Assembly (NCBI GenBank): GCA_021292105.1
Contig: CM037861.1
Span: forward strand, 33,944,172 to 34,008,171
Source: Anadara kagoshimensis
Taxonomy: Eukaryota; Mollusca; Bivalvia; Arcoida; Arcidae
Direction: 5' to 3'
DNA: 64,000 nucleotides
Each line of letters begins with the position of its first letter. Position 1 is the stretch's first letter. A model generated the notes under the pieces. The model worked only from the letters and a program-made list of their open reading frames with translations, was not told the DNA's origin and made no database searches. The translations under genes were made by a program, and so were the position numbers. Shown here one piece after another: positions 23,401 to 35,700 of this stretch.

Positions 23401-24405
23401 AAAAGTATGTGTATCTGTATCAGATCAAATTTGTCCTCATACTATGAAAATTAGTCCCTGCGAATTAGTCAAGAGTGCTTAAAGCTGCAAAATTTGTACC
23501 TGCTAAAAAAGTACAATCACAGTAGTAATTATTATTTACTAGTATTTGTTTATTTACTTATTTATTTATTTATTTATTTATTTATTTTTTCATTTTAAAG
23601 CTTCTCTTGATGCTGATTAATTTAATTTTGTCAATAGCAATAATATCCCCTTGTACAATGAAATTTCTTGACAAACATGGATACCTAAATATTATTTATG
23701 GTCTCAATGTAGATGATAATTATGGACTCTTGGGTTCAATATTGACTGTGAAAATGAATATTGACCAAGTTGACAGTCAATATTGCACCATATTTATCTA
23801 CTCTAAAGTCCATCATTCTTTATTACATAAATGCCAATTTGAAAAGATTCAAAACACTTGAAATAACGTAAAACTTTATAAATTATTTCCAATCATCAAT
23901 GCAGATGCACTATACTGTTTACAGCTTTTTTGTGACTAAGATTATGAAGTCATTAATCTGTCTTCAAAATCTCCCTATATACATGACAAATATGAATATA
24001 AAATTGTATTTTTCTTGTTCATGGACAAAAAATTGAACAATCACAAAATATTTTATATTTTATATTTTAATGATAATTTTTGTTCATCCTTTAAGTAATT
24101 ACTTGAACACCCAGGTAACATGTTTGGTGCAATTCAAATTACGTGAATTAAAATTTCACTCTAAAGTTAAATATGAAGAAATATTCAGGGTTTAAGATAA
24201 GTTTTTTATCCATTTTATATTTGCCTATTTTTGGCTCGTGTAGCCAGATAATGAGTATGAATCGTATCGTGTAGCCAGGTAATGAGTATGAATCAATGCT
24301 CATACAATGCCTATTCTTGGTATACAAATGACCGTCCATCATGTCTGTTTATCTGTCATCCTGTTGTCACACCAGAACTCAACAGAGTGATGGTCCATTA
24401 TATGT
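23401..24405. other. AT-rich intergenic stretch
   Basis: It contains a (TTTA)n run at 23546-23590 and a small direct duplication (TCGTGTAGCCAG) at 24236-24296. No gene seen. Confidence 0.5.
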
Positions 24406-24407
24406 GT

Positions 24408-24560
24408 TTCCATTCCTGGTAGTCAAAATCACCATTGGCCACTAAGTTTTGAGAAATTCTTTTAAAAGTAACTTATTCTGGCAAAGGGTTTGTGAAAAAT
24501 TGCTTTTAAAAAGACCATATTTTCACAAATTTTAGAAATTTGGCTACTAATAATTATAAA
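24408..24560 (+). mobile_element. MITE family A copy
   Basis: It begins GTTTCCATTCCTGGTAG and runs through TTTGGCTACTAATAATTAT, matching 10187-10362. Confidence 0.65.
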
Positions 24561-24905
24561 ATCATTATTACTTGCCTTTTCTTGGTTTTGCTTATAAAAT
24601 CATGGAAAAAGATTGTTTGGGTTATATTAATTGTTCTGGTATAGACAGGAAGACATTTATTCTCCTTAGATCCTCATTCAGTACTTTCAGTACTTTGATT
24701 TTTGATCAAACATCTGAACCACTCACTTACACAGATCACTCTGTAGCTCCCTGCCAAGGTTTGAATTGCACTCCTAGGCAGATTTTAGTGGGATAAATTT
24801 TGTAAGTTTGCTTGCCAAAGACTGTTGGTTTTTTAAGGGCATTCAGTTTTCCTACACTTTTTATGGGCATTCAATTTACCTACACCATCCCAGAACTGAT
24901 TTACG

Positions 24906-25094
24906 TACAGTAAAACCTTGTTATAATGCCCCTCAATAACTTTGCCACCTCGCTTATCGCTACACTTTTGAAGTCCCAAAATCCATTTTCTTTATGTTTT
25001 TCTTTATGGGCCTTCCTCGATTTATTGCCAAACCCCTTTATAACGCCAAAATTTGACTGAACAAATGGTGGCGATGAATCAAGGTTTTACTGTA
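24906..25094. mobile_element. MITE family D copy
   Basis: It starts TACAGTAAAACCTTG and ends AAGGTTTTACTGTA, perfect short inverted ends flanked by TA as in Tc1/mariner-type MITEs. Internal words include ATAATGCCCC and GAACAAATGGTGGCGATGAA. A very similar copy lies at 60391-60581 and a decayed one at 62116-62315. Confidence 0.8.
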
Positions 25095-25339
25095 ATTGAA
25101 AATCTAAGACTAGAGAAAACTCCATTGCTCCACTAACTGTTGCTATAGCGTTAATGTGAGTTATCTCCCCTTTACCTGTAGTAATTTTCAGTGCACTGGG
25201 TATACTGTTTATCGATTCATCATTGCATGATGAGTACTTAAACCAGCAAGGCATTAATAGGCGTTATAACCCTTATATGGCATTAATCTGTACTCTCAGA
25301 ATTTTGGGGTTGTATCAAATCATTGAACAATAGAAATGA

Positions 25340-26170
25340 AGTTTCATTTAGAGATGGTATAAGCAAACAACATTGACCTGTCAGCTTGACCTTTCAGTTG
25401 GATAATTTATGTATAAAATTGCCCATGCATGTATGGGTAGTGTTAGGATTTGTAGGTAGTGGATGTGACAGCAAAGTTTTACAAAGAGTCCCATTTTATT
25501 ATTAGGGTAGTTACCACAAATCATGTAATGTCCTGGTTGTATATACAGTCAAACCTGCCTTAGTGGCCACCTGTATATAAAGGTCACTTGCTTATAAAGG
25601 CCAGTGATGTTTGATCCTATATCTTCTTGAACCATGTAATTTGATTCTGTATATAAAGGTCACATGCCTATAAAGGTAACTTTTACTGGCTCCCTTGGGT
25701 GATCTTTATAGACAGGTTTGACTGTCTAAGATTACACTCCATTATTACCCATTCATGTAGCCATATTTATAAACACCCTCCCATCAGATCACGAATGATC
25801 TATACATGTACTATATTGTTTATAATGTCAAGGTCACTTTTTAAACTTGGTTTTTTTTTTAAAAAAAAGATTTGTCTAAAGTTCAGAGTCTAACAGCTCT
25901 GGTATCTTCTCGTGATGATAGTAATTATCTACATATAATTATGAATATAGGCAAACAATTTTGACCTGTCAGCATGACCTTTCATTGGGAATATTCATAT
26001 TGTAGGGTCCATGACATAGGTAATGTTAAGATTCGCAATTAATACAAAATCACGAACTTTTTTTCTGTTGTTGACAAAATAAACATCTTTGTTCCCTATA
26101 AGTAAATATACTGGCCCAGGATAAATATTTAAATGAAAGGTCAAGGTGACAGGTCAATGTTGTTTGTAAG
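25340..26170. repeat. Scattered 'tgacctgtcag...gacctttca' repeat fragments
   Basis: Short blocks near 25370-25410, 25955-25990 and 26130-26165 carry the 'aacattgacctgtcag / gaccttt' theme or its reverse complement. The same theme forms the tandem array at 52520-53390. No gene. Confidence 0.55.
25552..25726. mobile_element. MITE family C copy
   Basis: The ends ACAGTCAAACCTGCCTTAG and GACAGGTTTGACTGT are inverted. 175 bp. Confidence 0.75.
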
Positions 26171-26638
26171 TATATAAGTTGATAAATTTAATATAAGTAC
26201 ATGTTTATGTATTTAAGTTACAGGTAAGAAAGTTCAAATTTACCAACTGGTCTTAAATAGACAAAGTTATGCAAGAATCTAGTATGCAAATTTATTTAAA
26301 TGTATTGTGTATTTGTTTACATATTTAAAACGCTAAACATTGAGACATTTTTGATGTTTCATACTTACACCCTTCAACGGGAATGTTTACTTGCTGCTGC
26401 TGCTGTATAGCGTTTTTTTTTTTATTAATAACAAGAGACTATACATATACATGTAGTCTGTATTCAAAAACATAACAGAATTTATTCTTTGTAATCTCAA
26501 ATATAGAATAAATCTTCATTACAAAGAATAAATTTAGTTATGTTTTAGAAAACATTTTAACTACTTTCTGAGTTTTGAATATATGTATATAGTTTTATTG
26601 CCATAGAGAACAAAACGGCATTCCCTGATATCTTTTTT

Positions 26639-29258
26639 AGCTCACCTGACCGAAGGTCATGTGAGCTTATGGCATAGCGCAGCGTGTGTATGTGCGTGCG
26701 TGTGTGCGTGCGTGTGTGCGTCGTTAACACCTATTTTCGACTTCTCCTCTGAAACTACTGGACAGTTTTTAATGAAACTTTGTCAGAAGCATATATGGGC
26801 CGGTGCAATTCAGATTTGTTCGCGGCGTTGCTATGGCTACCATAACTAGGTCAAGGTGACCTAGGGGTGCAAAAATCTTAAAAAATCTTCTTCTCCGAAA
26901 GTACTGATTGGAGAAAAAATCTGATGTGATATTTGGCTTCTCTAGGGTCTTAAGCCTATAGTTTGTTCATTTTGTGAAATTCGGATAAAAAATAGGTTAC
27001 GCGTTTTTGCGTTTAATTTTGAAAAAAATCGTAAAATAGCTTCAAATTGTTATAACTTGACTATTTGACCAGATAATGACATGGGGTTTTCAGTTTTGAC
27101 ATTTTCTTGTTAGTATCTTCAAAATGAGGTCAAGGTCAATTGTGAAGGTCGTGACCTAATTTTTTTTACCTCTGATTATAATTATAATCTCGAAAAGTAT
27201 AAACTTTTTGTATAGGCATGTATATAAGACTGTTGTAGGCATCGATACAACGATCATTTTGATGTATAGGAAAAGGTCATGGGTTCAAAGGTCAAGGTCA
27301 CAGATGCGAAACAATACTGAAATGGTTAATTATCTCGAAAACTATAAACATTTTGTATAGGCATGTATATTAGAATGTTGTAGGTATTGATACAACGATC
27401 ATTTTGATGTATAGAAAAAGGTCGTGGGTTCAAAGGTCAAGGTCATAGATGTGAAACATTACTGAAATGGTTAATTATCTCGAAAACTATAAACATTTTG
27501 TATAGGCATGTATAATAGAATGTTGTAGGTATTGATACAACGATCATATTGATGTATAGAAAAAGGTCATGGGTTTAAAGGTCAAGGTCACAGATGTGAA
27601 ACATTACTGAAATGGTTAATTATCTCGAAAACTATAAACTTTTTGTATAGGCATGTATTTTAGAATGTTGTAGGTATTGATACAATGATCATTTTGATGT
27701 ATAGAGAAAGGTCATGGGTTCAAAGGTCAAGGTCACAGATGCGAATCAATAACGAAATGGTTAATTATCTCGAAAACTATAAACTTTTTGTTGTTTTATA
27801 TAGGCATGAGTATATTTTTTAGATGTTGTAGGTACCGATACAACGATCATTTTGATGTATAGAAAAAGGTCATGGGTTCAAAGGTCAAGGTCACAGATGC
27901 GAAACAATACTGAAATGGTTAATTATCTCGAAAACTATAAACTTTTTGTATAGGCATGTATATTAGAATGTTGTAGGTATTGATATAACGATCATTTTGA
28001 TGTTAGAAAATGGTCATGGATTCAAAGGTCAAGGTCACAGATGCGAAACAATACCGAAATGGTTAATTATCTCGAAAACTATAAACTTTTTGTATAGGCA
28101 TGTATATTAGAATGTTGTAGGTATTGATACAGCGATCATTTTGATGTATAGAAAAAGGTCATGGGTTCAAGGGTCAAGGTCACAGATGTGAAACAATACC
28201 AAAATATTTAATTATCTTGAAAACTATAATCTTTTAGTATAGGCATGTATATTAGAATGTTGTAGGTATTGATACAACGATTATTTTGATGTATAAAAAG
28301 GTCATGGGTTCAAAGGTCAAGGTCACAGATGCGAAACAATACTGAGATGGTAAATTATCTCGAAAACTATAAACTTTTTGTATAGACATGTATATTAGAA
28401 TGTTGTAGGTATTGATACAACGATCATTTTGATGTATAGAAAAAGGTCATTGGTTGAAAGGTCAAGGTCACAGATGTGAAACAATACTGAAATGGTTAAT
28501 TATCTCGAAAACTATAAACTTTTTGTATAGGCATGTATATTAGAATGTTGTAGGTATTGATACAACGATCATTTTGATGTATAGAAAAAGGTCATGGGTT
28601 CAAAGGTCATGGCACAGATGTGAAACAATACCGAAATGGTTAATTATCTTGAAAACTATAAACTTTTTGTATAGGCTTGTATATTAGAATGTTGTAGGTA
28701 TTGATACAATGATCATTTTGATGTATAGAAATAGGTCATGGGTTCAGAGGTCAAGGTCACGGATGCAAAACAATACCGAAATGGTTAATTATCTCGAAAA
28801 CTATAAACTTTTTTGTATAGGCATGTATATTAGAATGTTGTAGGTATCGATACATCGATTATTTTGATGTATAGAAAAAGGTCATGGGTTCAAAGGTCAA
28901 GGTCACTTATGCGAAACAATACCGAAATGTTTTATTGTCTTGAAAACTATAAACTTTTGTATAGGCATGTATATTAGAATGTGGTAGGTATTGATTCAAT
29001 GATCATTTTGATGTATAGAAAAAGGTCATGGGTTCAAAGGTCAAGGTCACATGTGAAACAATACTCAAATGGTTAATTATCTTGAAAACTATTAACTTTT
29101 TGTATAGGCATGTATATTAGAATGTTGTAGGTATTGATACAATGGTTATCATGATGTAAAGAAAAAATTCATTGGGGTTTAGTATTTATTTTTCTTTAAA
29201 TCTACCAGCTAGCCATTAGTTATCAGGTGAGCGTATCAGGCCCATGGGCCTCTTGTTT
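26639..29258 (+). mobile_element. Element with internal 145-bp tandem array (pearl/Helitron-associated type?)
   Basis: The left part starts AGCTCACCTGACCGAAGGTC, has a (GTGC)-rich stretch and then unique sequence to about 27140. About 13-14 units of 145 bp follow (TTAATTATCTCGAAAACTAT recurs at 27326, 27471 and 27616), ending in a right part ATCAGGTGAGCG...GGGCCTCTTGTTT. The end words AGCTCACCTGA and TCAGGTGAGC are inverted. Head, array and tail resemble the non-autonomous bivalve elements with tandem cores (pearl/CvA type) assigned by others to Helitrons; that assignment is inference. Other copies are 33347-33821 and 63197-64000. Confidence 0.8.
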
Positions 29259-30269
29259 AGAAAGTGTTATACACTGGATAGCACATTTTGTTACAATGAT
29301 AAAGAATGCTCCTTATCCTTACTTTGTTATTTATGGATGAACCAATCACAGAATGTTTATTTATAGTTTGATATTTTATATTTATAATTACAATATGCTA
29401 TGCTTTCGAAGCTTGGATTTTTGATGTATTGTTAAGTTGCATGATGATAATAATTGCTCAACACAAAGAGATTGCCAAAAATAAATTTATTTTGAGTTTG
29501 ACTTTTTAGTTTTTTTTTATCCCTTCCACCCCCCACCCTGTTGAATCTCTCTTTTCAAAAAATAGAAAGAAAACTTTCTTTAATCTTTGTTTAGGACTAA
29601 GTTTTGCCACCCTCGAGTATTTTTAAAAAAATTTTAAACTGTATACATGCAGTATGTCTCATGATATTTTTATTTTTGGCTTTCATCTTTACCTTTATTG
29701 CTGAACTTGTTGCCTTATGTACAGTTTGCCTTTTTGATTGAGGATTTAATATATATGTAACTGCTGGAGTAATTCCATATTTTTATGCTACAGTTATCTA
29801 CTGTAAATGTTCCTTATTTGTGACAGCTAAGGTTTCTGTATCTTGAAAATTGTGAGATTAAAAATAAAGCAATGTACTGTAGGCTACTCTTGCTTATTGA
29901 AGTTATTCTCAAAGAGAAGAATATTTGAACAAAAATATGAATGGTCAAATGATTGTATATTTTGTGAAGACATTTTGGTGCTTTTTAATTCAGATGTATT
30001 CTCTTGAAACAAGTTTCTGTATCATTCATTCCAAGGATACTTGGCCACTTTTGGGTATTTTGACGTCTTTGTCTTTTATTTGGTTAATGTGAAAAGATAT
30101 ATTTTTATGGTGTGCCCTGATCCACAAATTTACATGTCAACGAAATATGTTACAAATTTACCTTCAACAGAACTACAAACCATGAATTAATAACCCTTAG
30201 ATATGAGCCACCAAAATAAAATATTTGAAATTAGTTTGCTACAATTAAAAATGCTGACTACAATACATT
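29259..30269. other. AT-rich intergenic stretch, nothing recognised
   Basis: No gene, no clear repeat. Confidence 0.5.
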
Positions 30270-30855
30270 ACATTAATTGTATTACATATTACATGTAACT
30301 TTTTAAATTACATGCAGCTTATTGGTATTTTACATGTAGGATATTGTATTACATGTAGCTTACTGGATTATATGTAGCTTACTGGATTACATGTAGCTTA
30401 CTGAATTACATGTAGCTTGCTGGTATTTTACATGCAACTTACTTCATTACATATAGCTTATTGGAGCGATATCTACATGTAGCTTACTGGATTACACATA
30501 GCTTACTGGATTACATGTAGCTTACTGGATTACACATAGCTTACTGGATTACATGTAGCTTACTGGATTACACATAGCTTACTGGATTACACGTAGCTTA
30601 CTGGATTATATAAAGCTTACAAGATTATCTGGATCACATCCAGCTAACTAGTATTTTACATGTAGCTTACTGGATTATATGAAGCTTACAAGATTACATC
30701 TGGATCACATCCAGCTAACTAGTATTTTACATGTAGCTTACTGGATTATATGAAGCTTACAAGATTACATCTGGATCACATCCAGCTAACTAGTATTTTA
30801 CATGTAGCTTACTGGATTACATGTAGCTTACTGGATTACATGTAATTTATTTAAT
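30270..30855. repeat. 19-bp minisatellite with a nested 70-bp unit
   Basis: The basic unit is CTGGATTACATGTAGCTTA with ACATG/ACACA/ATATG variants. From about 30590 a longer unit of about 70 bp (with ATCTGGATCACATCCAGCTA and ACTAGTATTTTACATG) repeats three times. Confidence 0.85.
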
Positions 30856-31207
30856 TATATAGCAATATATGTTTCTCATAGAAATTAAACAATAAATCCA
30901 GAGGCGTTAGCATGTAAATATACATACAAACTGACATTTGCACTAAAACTTTGTTCCGGTCTTAGGTTTCCCAAATAAGTTTTTCATATTGCAAATTTTG
31001 TCACATGGAACTGTGGTTTATGACGTTATATGGTTGTTGTAACATGACTGAAGATGCCATCATTGTGTTGTTTCATATTGCACTAGTTCTTTTATTCTTA
31101 TACAAGAACTAGTGAAATATTTACATATTGCCAGACAAAATTGTATTTTTTAGATGAAGTAGGGCCTACTAGTGGGAAGAAATAAATATTTCACTATATA
31201 ATAAAAT

Positions 31208-31306
31208 GGTTATTGGACTGATATTGTGAAATATTGTCCCTCGCTGATGTGAGTGCAAATATCTGGTAAACTTAGGACAATATTTCACAATATCAGTTCA
31301 ATAACC
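31208..31306. repeat. Hairpin: 32-bp inverted repeat
   Basis: The arms 31208-31239 and 31275-31306 (core GATATTGTGAAATATTGTCC) are inverse with one mismatch around a 35-nt loop. Probably a foldback MITE remnant. Confidence 0.75.
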
Positions 31307-31454
31307 CTATATTATTTCTTGTTGATACATTATGAGATTATATACTGGTAATATATACAAGTATTATTAACTTACAGTAAAAAGCTGCAAACTACCAATA
31401 TAGTGTATATATACCTCTTTTGGCTTTAGCCAATGAAATTGTATCTAGTCAAAT

Positions 31455-31697
31455 ACAGTCCAACCTGCCTTAAAGGCCACCTCTATATAAGGGTCACCTG
31501 CTTATAAAGGCCAGCAGAATTGTATTCCAATTGTTATTTATTCATATTATTTGAACCTGTATATAAAGGTCACATGCCCATAAAGACTATTTTCACCGGT
31601 TCCCTTTGGTGGCCTTTATAGACAAAGGTCACATGCCCATAAAGACTATTTTCACTGGTTCCCTTTGGTGGGATTTTATAGACAGATTTGACTGTAT
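31455..31697. mobile_element. MITE family C copy with internal duplication
   Basis: It starts ACAGTCCAACCTGCC and ends AGACAGATTTGACTGTA. A segment of about 60 bp containing 'aaaggtcacatgcccataaa' and 'ggttccctttggtgg' is present twice in tandem, so it is longer than its relatives. Confidence 0.7.
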
Positions 31698-32195
31698 CAC
31701 AGTTCAGACAACAAATTGATGAGGAAATACATCTACTAGTACAGGTATACCAACATAAATCAAGGAATAACTCCTTATATTTTATAGATGAATGAATGTT
31801 GATTTAATTTGCTGTGTGAGATTGAATTATATTATTGTATTGTGTGTAGTTGAAGCAGCCTTAGTGAACAACCATACATAACTACACTGGATCTGAAGAT
31901 TTTACTTCTCGTCCACAAAAGTTTGTGTGGAAATAACGGGTCATGACTGACAAAAAAACTTTCAGACAAAATAAAAATATGGGCATTTAACACAACTAGA
32001 AATGTCTCGTGACAGCCAAATACCGTCTGCTCCCAACTAAGATTTTATCTTGTGACCTTGACCTTTGACCTACACATCTAAATGTGACATTTGATGTCTC
32101 ATATTGGTATACATTTATGCCAAATTTAATCAAAATTCATTTTAGATATGACAGTTATGGAGCTGACACAATTTTACATATAGACAGACAAACAT

Positions 32196-32586
32196 CAGGG
32201 ATTTTTCTGACCTTTTTGGGAAAAGGACCTTGGGATGAAATTGGGAAAATGCTCAACAAAAATTAATTTTGGGAAAAATCACAACAACATATTAGAAATT
32301 CTAGACCACTAAAATACTGGTAATTGAACAAATTATATCGTTGTTCACAGCAAAATAGTGCTGTCTCTTTTGTCTCTATATAAATCATCCATCAAAATGT
32401 GGGTTAATACAGATTGAAATTGTTATCAGAACAAGATATCCTCTGAATTCGATGTTTTTTTCTCAAAAAATTGATAAACATAGCTAATTGGGAATTTTTT
32501 ACTACAGAATTGGGAAAAATGTATGTTTTTTTGCATTGGAAATGGGTCCCTTTACCGGACCCTGTGGATACCCAGAAAAATCCCTG
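32196..32586. mobile_element. MITE with CAGGGATTTTTCTG ends and 5-bp target duplication
   Basis: Perfect 14-bp inverted ends (CAGGGATTTTTCTG / CAGAAAAATCCCTG) are flanked on both sides by AACAT. The uninterrupted target is seen in the relative near 20681-20710. Subterminal 'ttgggaaaa' words link it to 16933-17443. 391 bp, no transposase; probably hAT-related. Confidence 0.88.
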
Positions 32587-32816
32587 AACATGGTGATTCC
32601 TATATACCTGGTACTAAAGTTTTGGGATGGGTCATAATAAAGACTGCTGGTATTATACTTTCGCAAGTTGCAGGTGGTTTATAGGAATCACCATGTCTCT
32701 CTTTCTGTCTGTCCATCCATCCATCTGTCTGTCCATGTAAAATCATGTCCGCACTATATCTCTTCATTGGATGACTGTCATAAAACTTGACAGTAATAGT
32801 CTTGGGTCAGACCGGG

Positions 32817-33176
32817 TTCGAACCTAGGACCTCCCACTTTCAGTTGGTAGAGTGCTCGCTCCATAAGTAGGAGGTCGTGGGTTCGAACCCCAACCGGGTC
32901 TGACCCAAGACTTGAAAGTGGGTAGTGACTGTTCTTTCGCCAAGCACTCGGCATTACAAAATGAAAGTCACGGTTCTTTCAGATGGGAACTTAAAATAAA
33001 CGAGGTCCCGTGTCACGGTGGGCTTTGCACGCTAAAGAACCCTGCTGTATAATGCCATCAGCGCAACGCACAGGCAAAATTTCTGCACCTTCGCATATAG
33101 CTGGCGACGTCTCGATATAAGTGAAATAATCTTGACTAGGACGTTAAACACCATTACTCAACTCAACTCAACTCTT
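32817..33176 (+). mobile_element. tRNA-derived SINE (family 1), near full length
   Basis: The A-box-like AGTTGGTAGAGTGC and B-box GTGGGTTCGAACCCC lie about 40 nt apart. The SINE body includes AAGTGGGTAGTGACTG in altered form, and the tail is CATTACTCAACTCAACTCAA. About 85-90% similar by eye to the opposite-strand copy at 39553-39906. A mirrored piece of the head (GACCGGGTTCGAACC) precedes it at about 32810-32826, giving a palindromic 5' end. Confidence 0.85.
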
Positions 33177-33346
33177 CATGGTCCAAAAGTGTGTCATGAC
33201 CTTGAACCAAGTTCATATCAGAAAGGTCAAGGTCGCATGAAAACATTAAATGTTAGGGGTGGGAGTATTTGGCTCTCAAGAGGCAGTTCTAGTTTTATTG
33301 AGAAAAAATTAGCATATTTTGTAATGGAAATCGCCATACCCAAATA

Positions 33347-33821
33347 GTAAATTATCTCGAAAACTATAAACTTTTTGTATAGGCATGTATATTAAAATGT
33401 TGTAGGTATTGATACAACAATCATTTTGATGTATAGAAAAAGGTCATGGGTTCAAAGGTCAAGGTCACAGATGCGAAACAATACCGAAATGTTTATCTCT
33501 AAAACTATAAACTTTTTGTATAGGCATGTATATTAGAATGTTATAGGTATTGATACAACGATCATTTTGATGTATAGAAAAAGGTCATTGGTTCAAAGGT
33601 CAAGGTCACAGATGTGAAAAAATACTGAAATGGTTAATTATCTTGAAAACTATTAACTTTTTGTATAGGCATGTATATTAGAATGTTGTAGGTATTGATA
33701 CAACAGTCATTATGATGTAAAGAAAAAAGTCATTTGGGTTTCAGTATTTATGTTTTCTTTAAATCTATCAGCTAGCCATTAGTTATCAGGTGAGCGTATC
33801 AGGCCCATGGGCCTCTTGTTT
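33347..33821 (+). mobile_element. 5'-truncated copy of the 145-bp-array element
   Basis: It contains about three 145-bp units and the same right end (ATCAGGTGAGCG...GGGCCTCTTGTTT) as the copy at 26639-29258. The left part is absent. Confidence 0.8.
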
Positions 33822-34204
33822 GTTCTGTGAATGATAATTTAAGGGACCTTTTGAGTGAATCAATCTCAGTATCGGATCATTTAGTTGTCACGAGTTCAGC
33901 TTATGTTTTCCAAAAACTGCCAAATCCATAGAAGATATTACATGTATGTCACATTATGTAAAATTTCTGTAGAACAGACTTTTGACGCTAAAAAATACCT
34001 GTAGTTGATTACCTTAATAATTAAATGATCCGGTCCTGTCATCGTTTTTAATTAAATCCTCATTATGGAAAGAAAATTTATAACCAATATGCAATATAAT
34101 TATATCTCATTTATAAATACTGAAGATTGATTGGACTGATGAGCACAGCCAGATGGCCAGAAAAGAAATATGACTTGTTGCAGGTGAACAAATGTTCATA
34201 TCTC

Positions 34205-34395
34205 TCTCAAACAAAGGCAATACTAGGTTTCCACAAATTTAAAATAATTAGTAGCCAAATTTCCAAAATTTGTGAAAATATAGTCCTTTTTAAAGTATTT
34301 TTCCACAAATTTGCTAAAATAGGTTACTTTTTGAAAGAATTCCTCAGAAATTAGTAGCCAATGGCGATTTTGGCTACCAGGAATAGAAACATAGC
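34205..34395 (-). mobile_element. MITE family A copy, inverted
   Basis: It runs from AGGTTTCCACAAATTTAAAA to GGCTACCAGGAATAGAAAC, the reverse of 10187-10362. Confidence 0.7.
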
Positions 34396-35211
34396 AATAA
34401 ATGTATTGGTTTGTTTATAAATGCATTGGATAAAATAAATATGTTAAATGGTAATTTTGTTAAGAGAAAATTATGCAGTGTGATTAAACATTTAAAATGG
34501 AACAATAAATACTCCGACATTTTGTTATAATTAATCTATGCACCTGTTATGATAAATGGTAGTGATAGATATCACTAAGGTTTTTTCTGATTTCTTTTGC
34601 TGATTTGGAAATAAATGCCAATATGGTCACAAGTGTAAACTCCGTTAAAAACTATGTTGATCCTCTTGAGTGACATTTTTATATTTTTACGTAATTCTGG
34701 TAATGTCCAAAAATGCCTTCTTGTTGTTTTTACATATTTTTCACATTATAATATTATAATGTGATTTCTACATACAAGCTTGAAAAAATATACATTTTGA
34801 AAAAAACCCTTTTGCAATTGGCTTTTATTTGGGGAGCATCCATCGGTTCTACCAATATTCTTGTTTCATTGACTAGTAAACAGCATCATTTCATATTGTA
34901 AATGTTTATTTAAGATTATGCTTATTTTATGAAGCTCAAGAATCAACAGGTTAAATGTCACTATGTTTACTGTGCAATAAAACATATATGCATTATTATT
35001 GTTATTATTTTCTTAATTGTAATTCATGATTTACCTCTGGGCTTCACCAATGTACCCAATTGCAATGTTTTTTAATGTTTTGGTTTCTGGTGATATTTTG
35101 GCAACAGGGAATTTTGTGTGTACATAGATGAAAAACATGCATTGGAGACATTTTGGCATCTGAATATGCCCAAATCTTGAAAGATGGTTTCACATATATC
35201 GAGGTGGTCAA
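34396..35211. other. AT-rich intergenic stretch, nothing recognised
   Basis: Only a short palindromic word (CACATTATAATATTATAATGTG near 34740, given in outline) was noticed. Confidence 0.45.
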
Positions 35212-35700
35212 TTTTAGGATGATGGAGAGAACCAGAGTACCCAAAGAAAACTACAATCTCCTCGCACTAGGATCTGTCTATGCAGGGTTGATACCTTGGT
35301 AGCTAGAGGGGCCGTCATCGGCTTTAGACCACTTGGCAACTAGGACCATTCATCTGATGTTAAGTTATTTGAGTCATCTATAGAACTGATGGACTTCAAA
35401 ATAAAAGGTCTTGGGGACCAAATAACGTGGGTGGAGCATGTGTTTGTGCATGCATGCCTACATGTCAATTAGTGTGTTGTTACTACTCACCACTGTGAGT
35501 TCGAGTCCCGCTCAGACCACATGTGGGAAAGTAAATTTTTCTTGCCTTTGGCCTTTACTGGTTCACCCGGTGTTAATATTATGTGACTGAGTGAGTGGTA
35601 CGCTTGTCTGCGGCATACTGACTAGGTGAGCTAGCCTCTAAGTGTGTGCTGATACAAGACAGACCATCAAACACACTCGCACTTCACATGCATGCACGAC
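35212..35700. mobile_element. SINE fragments (family 2 on minus; another tRNA-like unit on plus)
   Basis: 35212-35350 is a minus-strand family-2 piece ('gagaaccagagtaccc' block, then a head remnant). About 35480-35700 on plus has a B-box-like GAGTTCGAGTCCCGCTC and a downstream body. Both are diverged. Confidence 0.5.

Larger units (their letters stand above)
31993..33297. mobile_element. Composite repeat carrying a nested MITE and a nested SINE
   Basis: The left end ACTAGAAATGTCTCGTGACA (31994 on) and the right end, whose reverse complement reads ACTAGAACTGCCTCTTGAGA, are inverted. Inside are the MITE at 32196-32586 and the SINE at 32817-33176. 'gacagacaaacat|..|aacatggtgatt' around the MITE becomes 'gacagacagacatggtgatt' in the relative at 20499-20730. 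Confidence 0.7.

Noticed and set aside
32817-32912. Functional tRNA genes at SINE heads (also 39860, 49240, 62990, 40056)
   Set aside because: A and B boxes are present, but the acceptor and anticodon stems do not pair, and each is followed by a shared SINE body.
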